NCBI GenBank assembly: GCA_021521415.1
Contig: JAIQDT010005016.1
Coordinates: forward strand, 124,001 to 188,000
Direction of reading: 5' to 3'
From: Bidens hawaiensis
Taxonomy: Eukaryota > Streptophyta > Magnoliopsida > Asterales > Asteraceae
DNA: 64,000 bases
Both the position numbers and the translations under genes were made by a program. Shown piece by piece: positions 24,094 to 34,637 of the stretch. Positions within the stretch are counted from its first letter, which is position 1; every line of letters begins with the position of its first letter. Under the pieces are notes generated by a model. It was given only the letters and a program-made list of their open reading frames with translations. It had not been told where the DNA came from and did no database searches.

Positions 24094-24597
24094 TATCCCT
24101 AAGAGGTGGCAAAATGAATGGGTTTTGTTAGATTGGGTGATAAGTTAGAATAAGAAGTTTGGATCAAGATGGGTTTAAAAAAAAAAAGAAGGCTAGGACG
24201 AGTATGGGTAAGATGGATAAATTTAACCAATCTTAACCCATGTAAAGGTTAAAATACAAAGGGTTTCAAAAAACCCTAAAAAACTCAAAAAAAATAATAA
24301 TAATAATATAATAACATAAATTAGAAACGAAAAAAGTAAAATAACTAGAATGTTTCCTCCATAGTCCTCGTTCATTAAAATTTATAAAAAATACCCTGTT
24401 TTGTCTCGGTTCAGGTTTTTGTTTTTTGGTTCGATTTTGTTTTTTTTTCGCTTTAGTCGGTCTGCTCGGTTTCGATGTTTTCGGTTTCTGTTCGGTTTTG
24501 ATTTTTTTGGTTTATGTTCAATTTTGTGGGTTTTGTTTTGAAATAAAATAGAATGGAGCTTGTTTTAGTCCATTGTATCCCACAAACAAACTCATTC

Positions 24598-26437
24598 TGA
24601 TGCAGGAGCATCTTCTAATTTAAATTCTGATTTTTATTGTCTTTTAATATTTTCTGTTTATCTTGTTTCCAAGTTTATCTCATTTTATTTTAGTATAAGT
24701 TAGGATTTAAGGTTATGTATTATTCAGTTTTTGATTAAGTTTAATATAAAGAACATTGTTCTTGGAACCTTTGGTTCTGTTTATCATCTTTGATTTATCA
24801 TGAGTCTCTCGAGCCATTGATCGCTTCCGAAACTGCATCAGTTGGTATCAGAGCTTTTGGTTCTCAAATGGCTCGACGTGAGGAAGAATACTTGTTTTCT
24901 CGTAGATTCGCCGCCCGAAGCAACAACACAAGTATGGCTGATTCACGTGCCCACGGTAGAGATTGGTATTCTACTAGCAGAGTCGCCGCGAGAGGCAGCA
25001 GTGGAATCCATCCCGACCCGCGGGTTCTTGAAGAGATCAAACGACTCCGACAACGAGTCCATGATCTTGAAGAGATCAAACGACTCCGACAACGAGTACG
25101 TGATCTTGAGGAGATCAAACGGCTCCGAAAAAGAGTCCGGGATCTCGAGTTACAACAGGAGATGCGCAAGGAGGAAACCGAGTCGAGCACCGTCGTCTGG
25201 GACGAAGGTGGCGACGAAGAGCAGCATCCGTTTGGCCGTCACCCACCCCGGTTCTATGAACCAATCTATCCAGAGTGTGTATTAGAAGACGAACCGAGGC
25301 TCGATGAAGAGGGGCCGAGGTTTGATGAAGACGAGGTTGATTTTGATGAAGATGAGTGTTTATTTATGGAACAAGCTCTTAGCGGAGTTTTCGGTGGTGA
25401 TACGATAGCCTCTGTTGGTGCAAGGGTGGCTAATGATGGTGTAGGTTTTGTTGGAGGAGATGACTCAATCATAGAAAATGTGGGTGTCAACGGTGGTGCT
25501 ATGGTGGCTGTAGGTCGCGAGACAGTGGTCAAGGGTGGTCATGTGTTACCCTTGGATGATCCAAGAATCTTGCCAATGGTTGTAGATGGTTTGAATATTG
25601 ACTACTACCTTATGGCATCTCCTAACATTATGGATGTTCAAATGGAAGGTAATAAACTCATAAATGCAAATTTCCATGTTGCCAATAATACGTGTGATGT
25701 TGTTGGAAAGTGTGATATCGTGAAAGGTTATGATAATATTTATGAAATTGATTATGGAAATATGGATAAGAATTATGAGTGTCTGGTCAATGCATGACTC
25801 ATGTGGAATGGATCTTCAATTTAGAATCCATGTGGCGATGGATCTATGACCATCACTAGCAAACAAGTCAATACTCAATTCTTTTTTTTCATCAAGTATT
25901 TTATAGACATGGCCCACAAGAATTATCAAACAAAATCTATGGGTGGTTTATTAAACACGATAAGATGAAAATCACAGCAGAATATATTAAGCGTGCAATT
26001 GAACTGTTTCGACGGGTTATGGTGTTCGATCCAGGTGGTACAGGTTCGGAACAGGGCAAGACAACCCATGAAGTTACTTTATTAGACAAGCCGTGATGAT
26101 AATAATAAATGGGAATCGGGTTGATGTTCCGTTTGATCCAGGTGGCTTGCTTTCGAAGGCAAAACTCGAGGACGAGTTTTTTTCGAAGACGGGGATTATG
26201 ATACAGGATATCTTCTTATTTGAATTATGATTTTTAATATCTTTTATTATTTTGTGTTTATCTAGTTTCCTAGTTTATCTTTTTATTGTTTAGTATAAAT
26301 AGGGTTATGGTTGTTTTGTTTTGATAAGTTTTTGATTAAGTTTTATTGATAAATTGTTCTTGGAACTTCGGTTCGTTTATCGTCTTTTGATTAATCATGA
26401 GTATCTCGAGCCATTGATCACTTCCGAAACTGCATCA
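24598..26437 (+). mobile_element. small non-autonomous LTR retrotransposon (1.84 kb)
   Basis: Two related LTRs (24598-24840, 243 bp; 26199-26437, 239 bp) start TGATGCAGGA or TGATACAGGA and end with the same ACTGCATCA. Perfect 5-bp duplications CATTC flank the element (24593-24597 and 26438-26442). TGGTATCAGAGC, complementary to initiator-methionine tRNA, starts at 24843, two bases after the LTR. A purine-rich tract (gaagacgggga, preceded by ctcgaggacgag) lies before the 3' LTR, as in Ty3/gypsy elements. There is no protease, reverse transcriptase or integrase, so mobility would depend on a partner element. The LTRs differ at many positions, so the insertion is old. Confidence 0.9.
24868..25797 (+). 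CDS. 309-aa coiled-coil, acidic protein of the non-autonomous LTR element
   Basis: The only sizeable frame in the element begins 25 bp after the start of the primer-binding site. I chose the ATG at 24868 (MARREEEYLF) because the in-frame ATG further upstream (24790) lies inside the LTR. The N-terminal part is arginine-rich. Then a 13-residue unit, LEEIKRLRQRVHD, occurs three times in a row (39-bp repeat, 25027-25143), giving a predicted charged helix. Next comes an acidic region (EDEPRLDEEGPRFDEDEVDFDEDE), and the rest is glycine/valine- and then asparagine-rich. Gag-upstream regions of plant gypsy polyproteins often have this kind of RLRQRVRDLE helix, so it is probably a gag-derived protein. 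No CCHC knuckle is seen. Function unknown. Confidence 0.6.
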   Translation: MARREEEYLFSRRFAARSNNTSMADSRAHGRDWYSTSRVAARGSSGIHPDPRVLEEIKRLRQRVHDLEEIKRLRQRVRDLEEIKRLRKRVRDLELQQEMRKEETESSTVVWDEGGDEEQHPFGRHPPRFYEPIYPECVLEDEPRLDEEGPRFDEDEVDFDEDECLFMEQALSGVFGGDTIASVGARVANDGVGFVGGDDSIIENVGVNGGAMVAVGRETVVKGGHVLPLDDPRILPMVVDGLNIDYYLMASPNIMDVQMEGNKLINANFHVANNTCDVVGKCDIVKGYDNIYEIDYGNMDKNYECLVNA

Positions 26438-26593
26438 CATTCTAACCCATAACCAAAATTCATTAGCATTCTCTAATCCATCGTGACCTTCTTGAAAAAT
26501 TCTTTTGATCATGACCCATTTCAAATTTAAAAGATATCCATGTTGACCTGAAACAACTCATTTGGGTTTGTTTTGCCAACCCTATTATCCCTT

Positions 26594-27689
26594 ATTTTCT
26601 TTCTGTGAGTGAAGTTTTTATAATATAGAGAGTGATTTATGATGTTGTAGTATAAGATAGAGAAAATCCAGTGATTTTTCTATATATTTGAAAAAGTTAT
26701 TGTTCACTCCTATAATTTTTTAATATTTTTTAAAAGTGACTGTGAGTGGATGATAAGAAAAGGTAGTGATAAATGTATAAAAAAATTATTATTTAATTAA
26801 AAAGATGAGAGAAAATGTAGTGATTCTTAATGTGATTTTAAATTTGAAAATAGTGAAGGGATGAGAATACTATAATATGATATGATATCGTCACATATTA
26901 AAGACCGAACTACAAATTTTGTTTTTAAAATTGATAATTTTCTACTCACGAGTAAGAGTTCCCATGATTTAGCAACTATCATGTCGTTTTAAAGAAACTA
27001 AAATCATGTATAGAATTTATAAACAAGATTTTTTGCTATACATATCATAAGTTTATGCTACAAGAAACGATGATGGATGATAAAAAAAATTTTTCCAACA
27101 TTCCTAATGGATCATTTGACTACTATATATGTAATCTACTTTCAACAAAATAATATTTAGGCTATGTGTAGTGGAAGGGCTATAAAATAGGGCGTTTAGC
27201 GTTATGTGGCGCCCAGTTAGCAAAGAGTGAGTTTTTGTTTTAAGGGTGTAATGGTGGTGTAGCCCACATATATATATACACACACACACACACACAAAAA
27301 TACGTACATACACACGTACATACGCACCTATACAATAAGAAAGGGAGTGAAATTAGAGATTAATGAAGTTACACATTCATTTCTCGATGTAAAAAAACTT
27401 CTGAAATGATCCAATACCCTAAACTTATTAGATGCTAAATGTCATACATACATATTTGATATTTCTTAAAAGAATAAAAAGAATCCATTAATTAACATAA
27501 TGCACCTCATAAATCCACGATCATTTGTACTAAATACAAATTGATGTTTTCATTGGCAACGAATCTAGTAGATAGATAAACTAAACACTCATAATCATAA
27601 GCATTTACCATGTGCAATCAAATGGCTAGTTGGAGATTTATGCTACAAACAATCGACATGTTACAAATGGTTAGCAGTCAAAAAATTTT
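26594..27689. other. intergenic, contains repeat copy and AC microsatellite
   Basis: AT-rich with no gene. 26930-27150 is the diverged direct copy of 19510-19780. A (TA)n(CA)n microsatellite lies at 27270-27297. The word ggctatgtgtagtgg near 27161 looks like a MITE end, but its partner is not clear. Confidence 0.45.
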
Positions 27690-29344
27690 GAGAAAATTAC
27701 TGTTTGTGTCCCTGTGGTTTCAGGCAAAGACACAATGAGTCCCCAAAAGAAAAGTTATACTGGTTGGGTCCCTGTGGTTCAAATATGAACCATTTAAGTC
27801 CATGCCAAATGTGAAATTACTAGTTTACCCTTTTTTATGACCCATATGAGTCCATTTGGTTAACTGATTGCTCAGTTTTAGTCTCTCTTTAAAAATTATC
27901 TCCAAATTACATAATTAACCTCCAAACTATAACCAATCAAGCCATAATCAACTAACCAAACCATAATCAACCAAAAATAAATGACCCAAACTTTTTTTTT
28001 AACAAAAATAAAAAAACAAAACTCTTTTTAATAAAAATAAACGAAGTGAACTATTTTTTTTTAACAAAAATAGACGAACCCGACTTTTTTTTAACAGAAA
28101 TACGAACCGACTATATGTTTTTTAAATAAACGAACCGAACTTTTTAATAAAAATAAACGAACCAGACTACTTTTTTAACAAAAATAAACGATCGAACCAC
28201 CTTTTTAGCGAAACTAAACGAACTATTTTTTTACTAAACTAAACGAACGTAACTACTTCTAAAATAAGCGATCAACGTATTCCACCTTAGCACAAGATAC
28301 GACGATATTTTTGTTAAAAACAAGTTCGGTTAGCTTATTTTTGTTTTAAAAAAATCTGGTTCTTTTATTTTTGTTAAAAAAAAGTAGTTCAATTTTTTTA
28401 TTTTTGTTAAAAATAAGTTTGGTTCGTTTATTTTTTTTAAAGTAATTCTAATTTGTTTTTGTTAAAGCGAATTGCTCGGTTCGTTTAGTTTAGTAAAAAA
28501 AAGAAGTTCGTTTGGTTTATTTGTATCAAATAAAAGTATTCGGGCGTTTTCTTTTTTGTTAAAAAAGTAGTTTAGTTAGTTTATATTTGTCAAAAAAGTA
28601 GTTCGGTAAGTTTATTTTTGTTCAAAAATAAGTTTTATTCGTTTTTTTTTGTTCAAATGTAGTTGGATTCGTTTATTTTTTTTAAATGAAATGAACTAAA
28701 CTGCTTGTTAAAAAAAGTGGCACGGTTCGTTTAGTTTAGTAGAAATAAATAGTTCGATACGTTTATTTTTGTTAAAAGATAAGTTTGGTTTGTTTATTTT
28801 TGTTAAAAAAACAAGTTTGGTTCATTTATTTTTGTAAGACATATAGTTTGGTTCGTTTAATTTTGTTAAAAAATAAGTTCGAGTTGCTTATTTTTGTTAA
28901 AAAAGGAGTTTGATTCGTTTATTTTTGTTAAACGAAATCAACTACTTGTTAAAAAAGTGATTCGGTTCATTTAGTTTGCTTAAAAAATTAGTTTGGTCCG
29001 TTTATTTTTATTAAAAAGTAGTTCGGTTCGTTAATTTTTTGTTGAAACTGTGGTTCGGTTTGTTTGTTTTGTTAAAAAAATATTAAGTCAAGTTTATTTA
29101 TTTTTGTTAAAAGGTGAAAAGGACTCAATATGACCAATTATGAAAGTTTAAGGACTCAGAGTGACAATGTATATATATAGAACTAAAATGTCTAATCTAC
29201 CCTTGAAGCTAACATAATTGAGTAACAGCAGAGACTCAAATAGTTCATTTTGAAACCACAGGGATTCAACCAGTCCAAATTTTCTTTTGAGGACTCATTG
29301 TGCCTCCGCTTCTAAACTACAGGGACACAAACAATATTTTTCTT
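27690..29344. mobile_element. Mutator-like foldback element (1.65 kb)
   Basis: The two ends are long imperfect inverted repeats of at least 110 bp, both reading tgtttgtgtccctgt, then cacaatgagtcc and actggttg, inward from each side. Flanking 9-bp sequences AAAAATTTT (27681-27689) and AAAAATGTT (29345-29353) agree at 8 of 9 positions, the duplication length of Mutator-like elements. The interior is itself folded. The left half repeats aacaaaaataaacgaacc, and the right half repeats the complement ggttcgtttatttttgtt many times, with the turn near 28260-28320. No frame of useful length is present, so it is non-autonomous. Confidence 0.75.
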
Positions 29345-29353
29345 AAAAATGTT

Positions 29354-30341
29354 CTAATCCAACAAAAGCATCCAATACATCGAAATGTTCTAATCCAAAA
29401 GAACATGTATTTGCAATATCATTAAGTTAAGCTAAGGACATTTTGCTTGTTTTCACGAAATTTATGAATTGCGTTCTCCTCAAAAGCCAATTTATGTAGC
29501 CCCTCAGCTTCTATGAAACTAGATAAAGTAAACCATGCTCCATCTCCAACTTAACCCAGTAATATCAAATATCAATGGACTAAGAGCTTCGAAAGCCTTT
29601 TTAGAGTTCTAACATCACCCACTCACCACTTGTGCTCTTCATTTGTTTCACAAGAGTGAGTGTGTGTGTGTGGAGCTGACCAAAACCACATCGGGATTTG
29701 TATAGTTTTTTTAACGCAAGGGTATTTTAGTTAAAGATATTGTAAAGTAAAATTAAAACTTTTAAATTAACTTAAGCTATTGAGCTAGTGGTGTGGAGTG
29801 ATAAGGGAGAGACTTGATTCCAGCGACATCTAGTGATAATAGGAGACTAGATGAGTTTGTGACGATCACTAGTTAAATCCTTGAATTAAACATGTTTTAT
29901 CTCACCGTACTGTCGTGTCTTTCGGGCGAATGTTTACTGGGTGCCGACCTTAGGTGAGGGTTTTTCAGTTCGGAGTAGAGATGAGCTCGGTACCAAAAAT
30001 ACCGATCCAGAAAATCACAAATTTTTGGTACCAATAGAGTATCGGGACGGTACTGGTATTAAAGGTAAACATTCGGGAAATACTGGTACCAGTACGGCAC
30101 CGTACCAATCCCGAAACCCAAAACTTTAGTATTAATTCGGTACCGAATTTGCTTAGAGACAAGTGTCTCTCTATTTGATTACAAAAAATAAGCTCATAAA
30201 CACCCCGTTATTGAAAAATTGGGCGTGTGATAGAGGAATCAGCATCCGTGTGCTATTTGGGCGTTTCCCGAACCCTCAAACACAACAACACAAATTGTTG
30301 TTGTTGTTTAACATTCGAACAACAACACAACGATTAAGAAG
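29354..30341. other. intergenic region upstream of NFU
   Basis: No gene. A short GT run lies near 29655. A block rich in ggtacc and gtaccg palindromes (29990-30140) is probably a MITE fragment. The probable NFU 5' leader (about 30200-30341) has an acaacaacacaa / ttgttgttgttgt inverted repeat at about 30281-30311. Confidence 0.4.
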
Positions 30342-32785
30342 ATGCAAACTGTTTCGGTGATTCTGAACCAATCATCTTACGTCACTAGACCTCTTGATTC
30401 ATCTTCATCTTCATCTTCAACTACTTCTTCATGTTCCTTCCCTAAGGTTACTTTCCTAAATTATTAATCTATCTTGGTTGTCTTTTTGCTGCTTTCCACT
30501 TTCATAATTAACCAATTTGTTTTCTCAAACTATTTTCAGGTTTCTTGTTTTTTGGGCACTGGTGTTAATCAACCTAGAGGCGGTTCGAGTTCATCTAGAA
30601 TTCGATTTCGACAGGCGTCACGCCGGAAAGGTAATTGATTGATTTTATATGTAATTGATTTCTAGTGTATGGATTGGAGTGAAGTACCCTTTATTGCTAC
30701 TTTTATAAGAACCATTTGTTGTTTTAGTGAAGTAGATTAAATTGTGTGTATATTTAAGAAGCAATGATATGCTTGTTGAGAACTAACAAACCTGTAGTGG
30801 AAAAGATAATCAGTGGTAGTGGGAATGCGTCACATTCAAAGCAATAGGTACAAATACATTATGCGGTTTTCAACATATTATTGGTTCTGAGATAAAAGCC
30901 CCTTTGTATATAATATGTGTATGTATGGATGGATGGATGGACGGATGCATAGGGGAGGGTTCTAGTCGGAAGACAGTTTCTTTGCGAGAACAGAAAGAGC
31001 AAAATAAATATATCATTTTGTTTTTTCAATTTTTAAAGCTTTAAAACACAAGAAAATGGTCAAAATGCAATGTTTATTCATTTTTTAAAAAAAATTTAAA
31101 AAATGCATATGCAAAGATCGTTTATTTATAGAGCCTACACATGTAGCATTCAAAAGTGGAGAGCGATATATGAACAAATTAGTTTAATAGTAGTTTTATG
31201 TATCTAACTTAAACATTTTTTTTTATATATAATTTTTTTTTTTTTTAAAAGGATCCAACTACAATATATAGAAACATAGATATTACATCAATATAGCAGG
31301 TAGGCGGGCAACAAGCTGCGCCGCCACCCCTTCCTGAATTGCAAACCCTAACCTGCTAAAGACATACCCCTGCCCCTTTGGAGTCGACACATTGCTATGC
31401 ACAACCTGTTGGACCCTGGTTAGGAAACGGATAGCTTCCGGTGCCAAGGAGCCAAATGTATCAAAAGCCAGAGGGACAAAAACATGTTGGTTCTTTTCGC
31501 AGGCTTTAGCATGTTTCTCCACCTTCTTCGTTTCAGCCCTTTTCATTGCTTGCCCAGCTACAAACCCATTATCCCTCAAACCAGCTAAGGGAGATACCCC
31601 TGTGAGGTTAACACAAGCGTGTTTTCCCCTGGCCCAACCAAAGACGAGCAAATCTGCCGGTCGTAGAGTGGATCTCCCTTCCGTGGGGTCTGTAAGGAAG
31701 TTTACGGGGGCTTCCTTTTTAGCTGATATCCCAGCTCGCCTTAAGATGTCCCAAAGAACGTCCCGCACCCAATCATGTCGGTATTTGAACCCAGGCATCT
31801 CCTTGCAATGAACCGTATGCTCTCCGAATTTATCCAGGCAAGCCTTACGGCAGATCGGACATGTTTCGTCTTCTGGGTACATTGGGACCATCAAACGGTA
31901 CTTAAGAATGGACCATCAAACGGTACTTAAACATTTGTATGTAAAAAAAAGTTTTTAAAATTACGAATCATTGATAGAAAAAGTGAACAATTTAGGTTTG
32001 TTCTTTTTGTTCTCATAGTAATTTAGTCGTCTTTAATGAACTCTCTTTGGATATATATGCATTTAACGTTTATATATGAATATAATACATATGTAATTAT
32101 TTCACCTTGGGAATATTTAGGTTATACACAATTACACATTAGCATAAGTTTAACATTTTTTTTTAATATGTTTTATGATTTTGTGTTGCAGTTATAAAGG
32201 CTGTTGCAACTCCAGAATCAGCTGTAGAACTGCCTCTTACTGCAGAAAACATTGAGAAGGTTCTAGATGAAGTTAGGCCTTATCTAATCGCAGACGGTGG
32301 CAACGTTGCATTGCATGAAATCGATGGAAATATTGTACGATTAAAGCTGCAGGGAGCTTGTGGTTCATGTCCAAGTGCTGTAACCACCATGAAATTAGGC
32401 ATTGAACGGCGTCTGATGGAAAAGATTCCTGAAATTGTTGCGGTTGAACCAGTACCCGATGAAGAAACTGGCCTTGAACTTAATGAAGAAAACGTAGAGA
32501 AGGTATATTATTTTTCATATTACCTGCCCATACAATGCATAAAGTCGCTTTACTTAACCTAACATTGTACAGTAATATTTTGGAATATTTTAGGTTCTTG
32601 AAGAAATTAGACCATATCTTGTCGGTGCAGCTGGCGGGTCACTGGAATTTGTGTCAATAGACGAGCCCATTGTAAAAGTACGGTTATCGGGTCCTGCAGC
32701 AAGTGTGATGACGGTTAGAGTTGCAGTCACTCAAAAGTTGCGTGAAAAAATCCCTGCCATTGCTGCTGTTCAACTTTTACAATAG
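30342..32785 (+). CDS. NFU2: NFU2/NFU3-type iron-sulfur cluster scaffold, plastid (232 aa)
   Basis: Four exons: 30342-30446, 30540-30630, 32192-32502 and 32594-32785, all with AG/GT borders and joining in frame. The first 65 or so residues are Ser/Arg-rich with one acidic residue, a typical plastid transit peptide. The first NifU-like domain follows ([29 protein letters not shown]) with the cluster-binding pair C122-x2-C125 in [10 protein letters not shown] second NifU-like domain (about 170-232) lacks the cysteines and ends AAVQLLQ, as in plastid NFU2 and NFU3 of other plants. NFU proteins carry a [4Fe-4S] or [2Fe-2S] cluster and pass it to stromal clients such as photosystem I assembly. The length fits the family (about 235 aa). 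NFU2 and NFU3 cannot be told apart with certainty here. Intron 2 (30631-32191) holds an antisense LINE piece. Confidence 0.93.
31219..31924 (-). mobile_element. 5'-truncated LINE fragment in NFU intron 2
   Basis: Direct repeats ACTTAAACATTT (31207-31218 and 31925-31936) bound the segment. On the minus strand it ends in an A-rich tail (the T-rich run 31219-31250 on the plus strand), so it is an RNA-mediated insertion of only the 3' end of an element. The 5' edge carries a 25-bp tandem duplication (31885-31909 and 31910-31934). It is antisense to NFU. Confidence 0.8.
31283..31894 (-). CDS. C-terminal part of a LINE ORF with zinc motif and restriction-like endonuclease domain (203 aa)
   Basis: The frame is open with no stops. 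Near the start it has [19 protein letters not shown], a C-x2-C...H-x3-C zinc motif, followed by YRHDWVRD. Then come [10 protein letters not shown] and, after a short gap, a [10 protein letters not shown] strand. A CCHC finger followed by a PD-(D/E)xK-like core is the arrangement at the C terminus of LINEs that use a restriction-like endonuclease (R2, NeSL and related clades). That assignment is by motif pattern only. The usual second acid position reads N (VNLTG), so catalytic competence is doubtful. The reverse transcriptase is missing because the copy is 5' truncated. The ATG at 31894 is simply the first available and is not a natural start. Confidence 0.65.
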   Translation of the reverse strand: MMVPMYPEDETCPICRKACLDKFGEHTVHCKEMPGFKYRHDWVRDVLWDILRRAGISAKKEAPVNFLTDPTEGRSTLRPADLLVFGWARGKHACVNLTGVSPLAGLRDNGFVAGQAMKRAETKKVEKHAKACEKNQHVFVPLAFDTFGSLAPEAIRFLTRVQQVVHSNVSTPKGQGYVFSRLGFAIQEGVAAQLVARLPAILM

Positions 32786-34637
32786 ATTCCGACTGGTATT
32801 GCTGTTTCTAAAGTCTAAAAATTTGAGAAACATATGTGACCTATAAAAATGAAGAAAGGCAACATTATCATTTAGTAAAGCATGTACAGTTTCATTTTTT
32901 TCCAGATTTGTTGAACCAAGTGATGATAATGAGTGCCTTCTAAATACAGTTTTTGTGTTTTTTAGCGAATCATTGTATGGTACTTAGTTGATGTTTTTAC
33001 CGTGTTTTCTAGGATAAATATTATGTTTTTGGTGTGGTTGCATATTTTTTGAGCGCTTAACCAAATTTTTATGAAGTGCAATCGGGATTTGTAGATATAG
33101 GTATTCCATTCTTTGTGTGGAGGACTGATGTGCGTTGAGATATAGAAAACACGGTTGGTTTTGTATCCAAACGCTTCGATAAGTGGCAAAGTGCATCCCA
33201 CTTAGTATTAAATCGATGGGGTTGGACCGTTGGTGGTTCGAACGTCATACACAACATGAATCTGAATATTATGTTTATGTCAAATTAAACACAAAGTGAG
33301 CAACAAACTAGATGAGAACAGAACAGCAGTGTTAGTTGCAATTCAAGATAAAAAAAAGTGAGACAACTGTTGCCATTTTTCCACTCAATTCACCTAAATA
33401 TTTTGATAATCTTGATATAGTAATAACAATTAATAGGGTTGGGTTGGGTTGGGTTGGGTTGGGTTGGGTGAGGTGTGAAATCACTCGGTTTATGTAATTA
33501 ATTATTTGAATAATCTTGATTTTTCTTAATCAATGACTCTAAACATATTGAAATGAATGTATTCTTGTTAAATTAGTGCCCCAAGGTGAATCTATTTCCT
33601 CATGTGGGTTATATGCAATGCATTTGTAACATATGCTAGTGTAAATGACTAAAACCGGGTAATATGCAAATAGTAGGTGAAAATCATTTTCGTAAAGGAT
33701 CCACACCATAATTTTGAATATTTAATAGTACAAATATGTTCTTAGTCATTATAATATAAACTTATATATATTATTAAAATGCAACTTGTAAACTTTTATA
33801 CTTTTATCACAATAGCTTGATATATATACTTTTTGCCCTTTAACTTCATATATTTACTTTTTGTCTCTCAACTTAAATTGCCATAACGAATCAACCAATA
33901 CTACTCGACTTCCAACTGTAAAGCACGGTAGCTTTCAAACATGTAATGCATTTAGTTCGCTCCACCGCAACGCACGGTAGAATCACTTGTATATATTAAA
34001 ACCTAACTTGCATAGTTTTATTTCTAAAAATGTTGTCACCAAAGTTTTACATATTTACCTGTTAACCACTTAAGTTTGATAACTTCTAATATATATCCTA
34101 TTTTTGTTTTTTATACTTTGGCTACCAAACTTACAAAACCCCAATTCAAAACTCTGTCCACAAACTTCCAACATTTGTCATTTTTGCAGTACCATAATGT
34201 ACCGAACCAATACCGTCGCATTCCGATACCACGTCCCGGCTTAAAGCAACTACAAAGAAATAGTTTGGATTCTTCCGGGTTCCAGTGAGATAACCGACGG
34301 ATGCATATAATTTTTTAAGGAATCAAGTTCGAGCAGCCGTAACGCTACGCTAACCCTGTACACAAGAAAGAGGAGACGTAGCTATCTAATCATAATATTA
34401 TATCAAACAAAACCCCTTCTTTTCTTTTCTTTTCTTTTCTTTTGTTTCTTTGTTTCTTTTTTTTTGTTTCCCCCAAAACCCACTCATCTCAACCAATTAT
34501 TTCTTCAATTCTTGAATTCCACTGTGTAATACTCCAATTCCTTCAATACCCACTTCAATTCCACTCTTTTCTTCCTCATAAACCCAATTTCTGATACCAA
34601 AATCAAAAGGGTTTGGTTATCTTGAATTTGCCGTGGA
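32786..34637. other. intergenic NFU-NIPA region
   Basis: NFU 3' trailer, then AT-rich sequence. There is a (GGGTT)n run at 33436-33469. A helitron-end-like block (ccataacgaatcaa ... ccgcaacgcacgg, 33880-33990) has a relative at 39655-39770. The CT-rich tract ttttctttt repeated at 34420-34445 lies in the probable NIPA 5' leader. Confidence 0.45.

Larger units (their letters stand above)
24102..26585. mobile_element. hAT-like MITE split by a nested LTR element
   Basis: The left edge reads AGAGGTGGCAAAATGAATGGG (24102 on). The right edge, on the opposite strand, reads ATAGGGTTGGCAAAACAAACC. These are imperfect terminal inverted repeats of the aggggtGGCAAAA type. Flanking copies TATCCCTA (24094-24101) and TATCCCTT (26586-26593) agree at 7 of 8 positions, the duplication length of hAT elements. 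Without the inner LTR element it would be about 640 bp and non-coding. Confidence 0.6.

Noticed and set aside
24842..25532. Other-frame ORFs over the 309-codon frame
   Set aside because: They are shadows. The chosen frame starts just after the primer-binding site and is longest.
33436..33469. (GGGTT)n run as interstitial telomere
   Set aside because: The plant telomere unit is TTTAGGG. This pentamer is a simple microsatellite.
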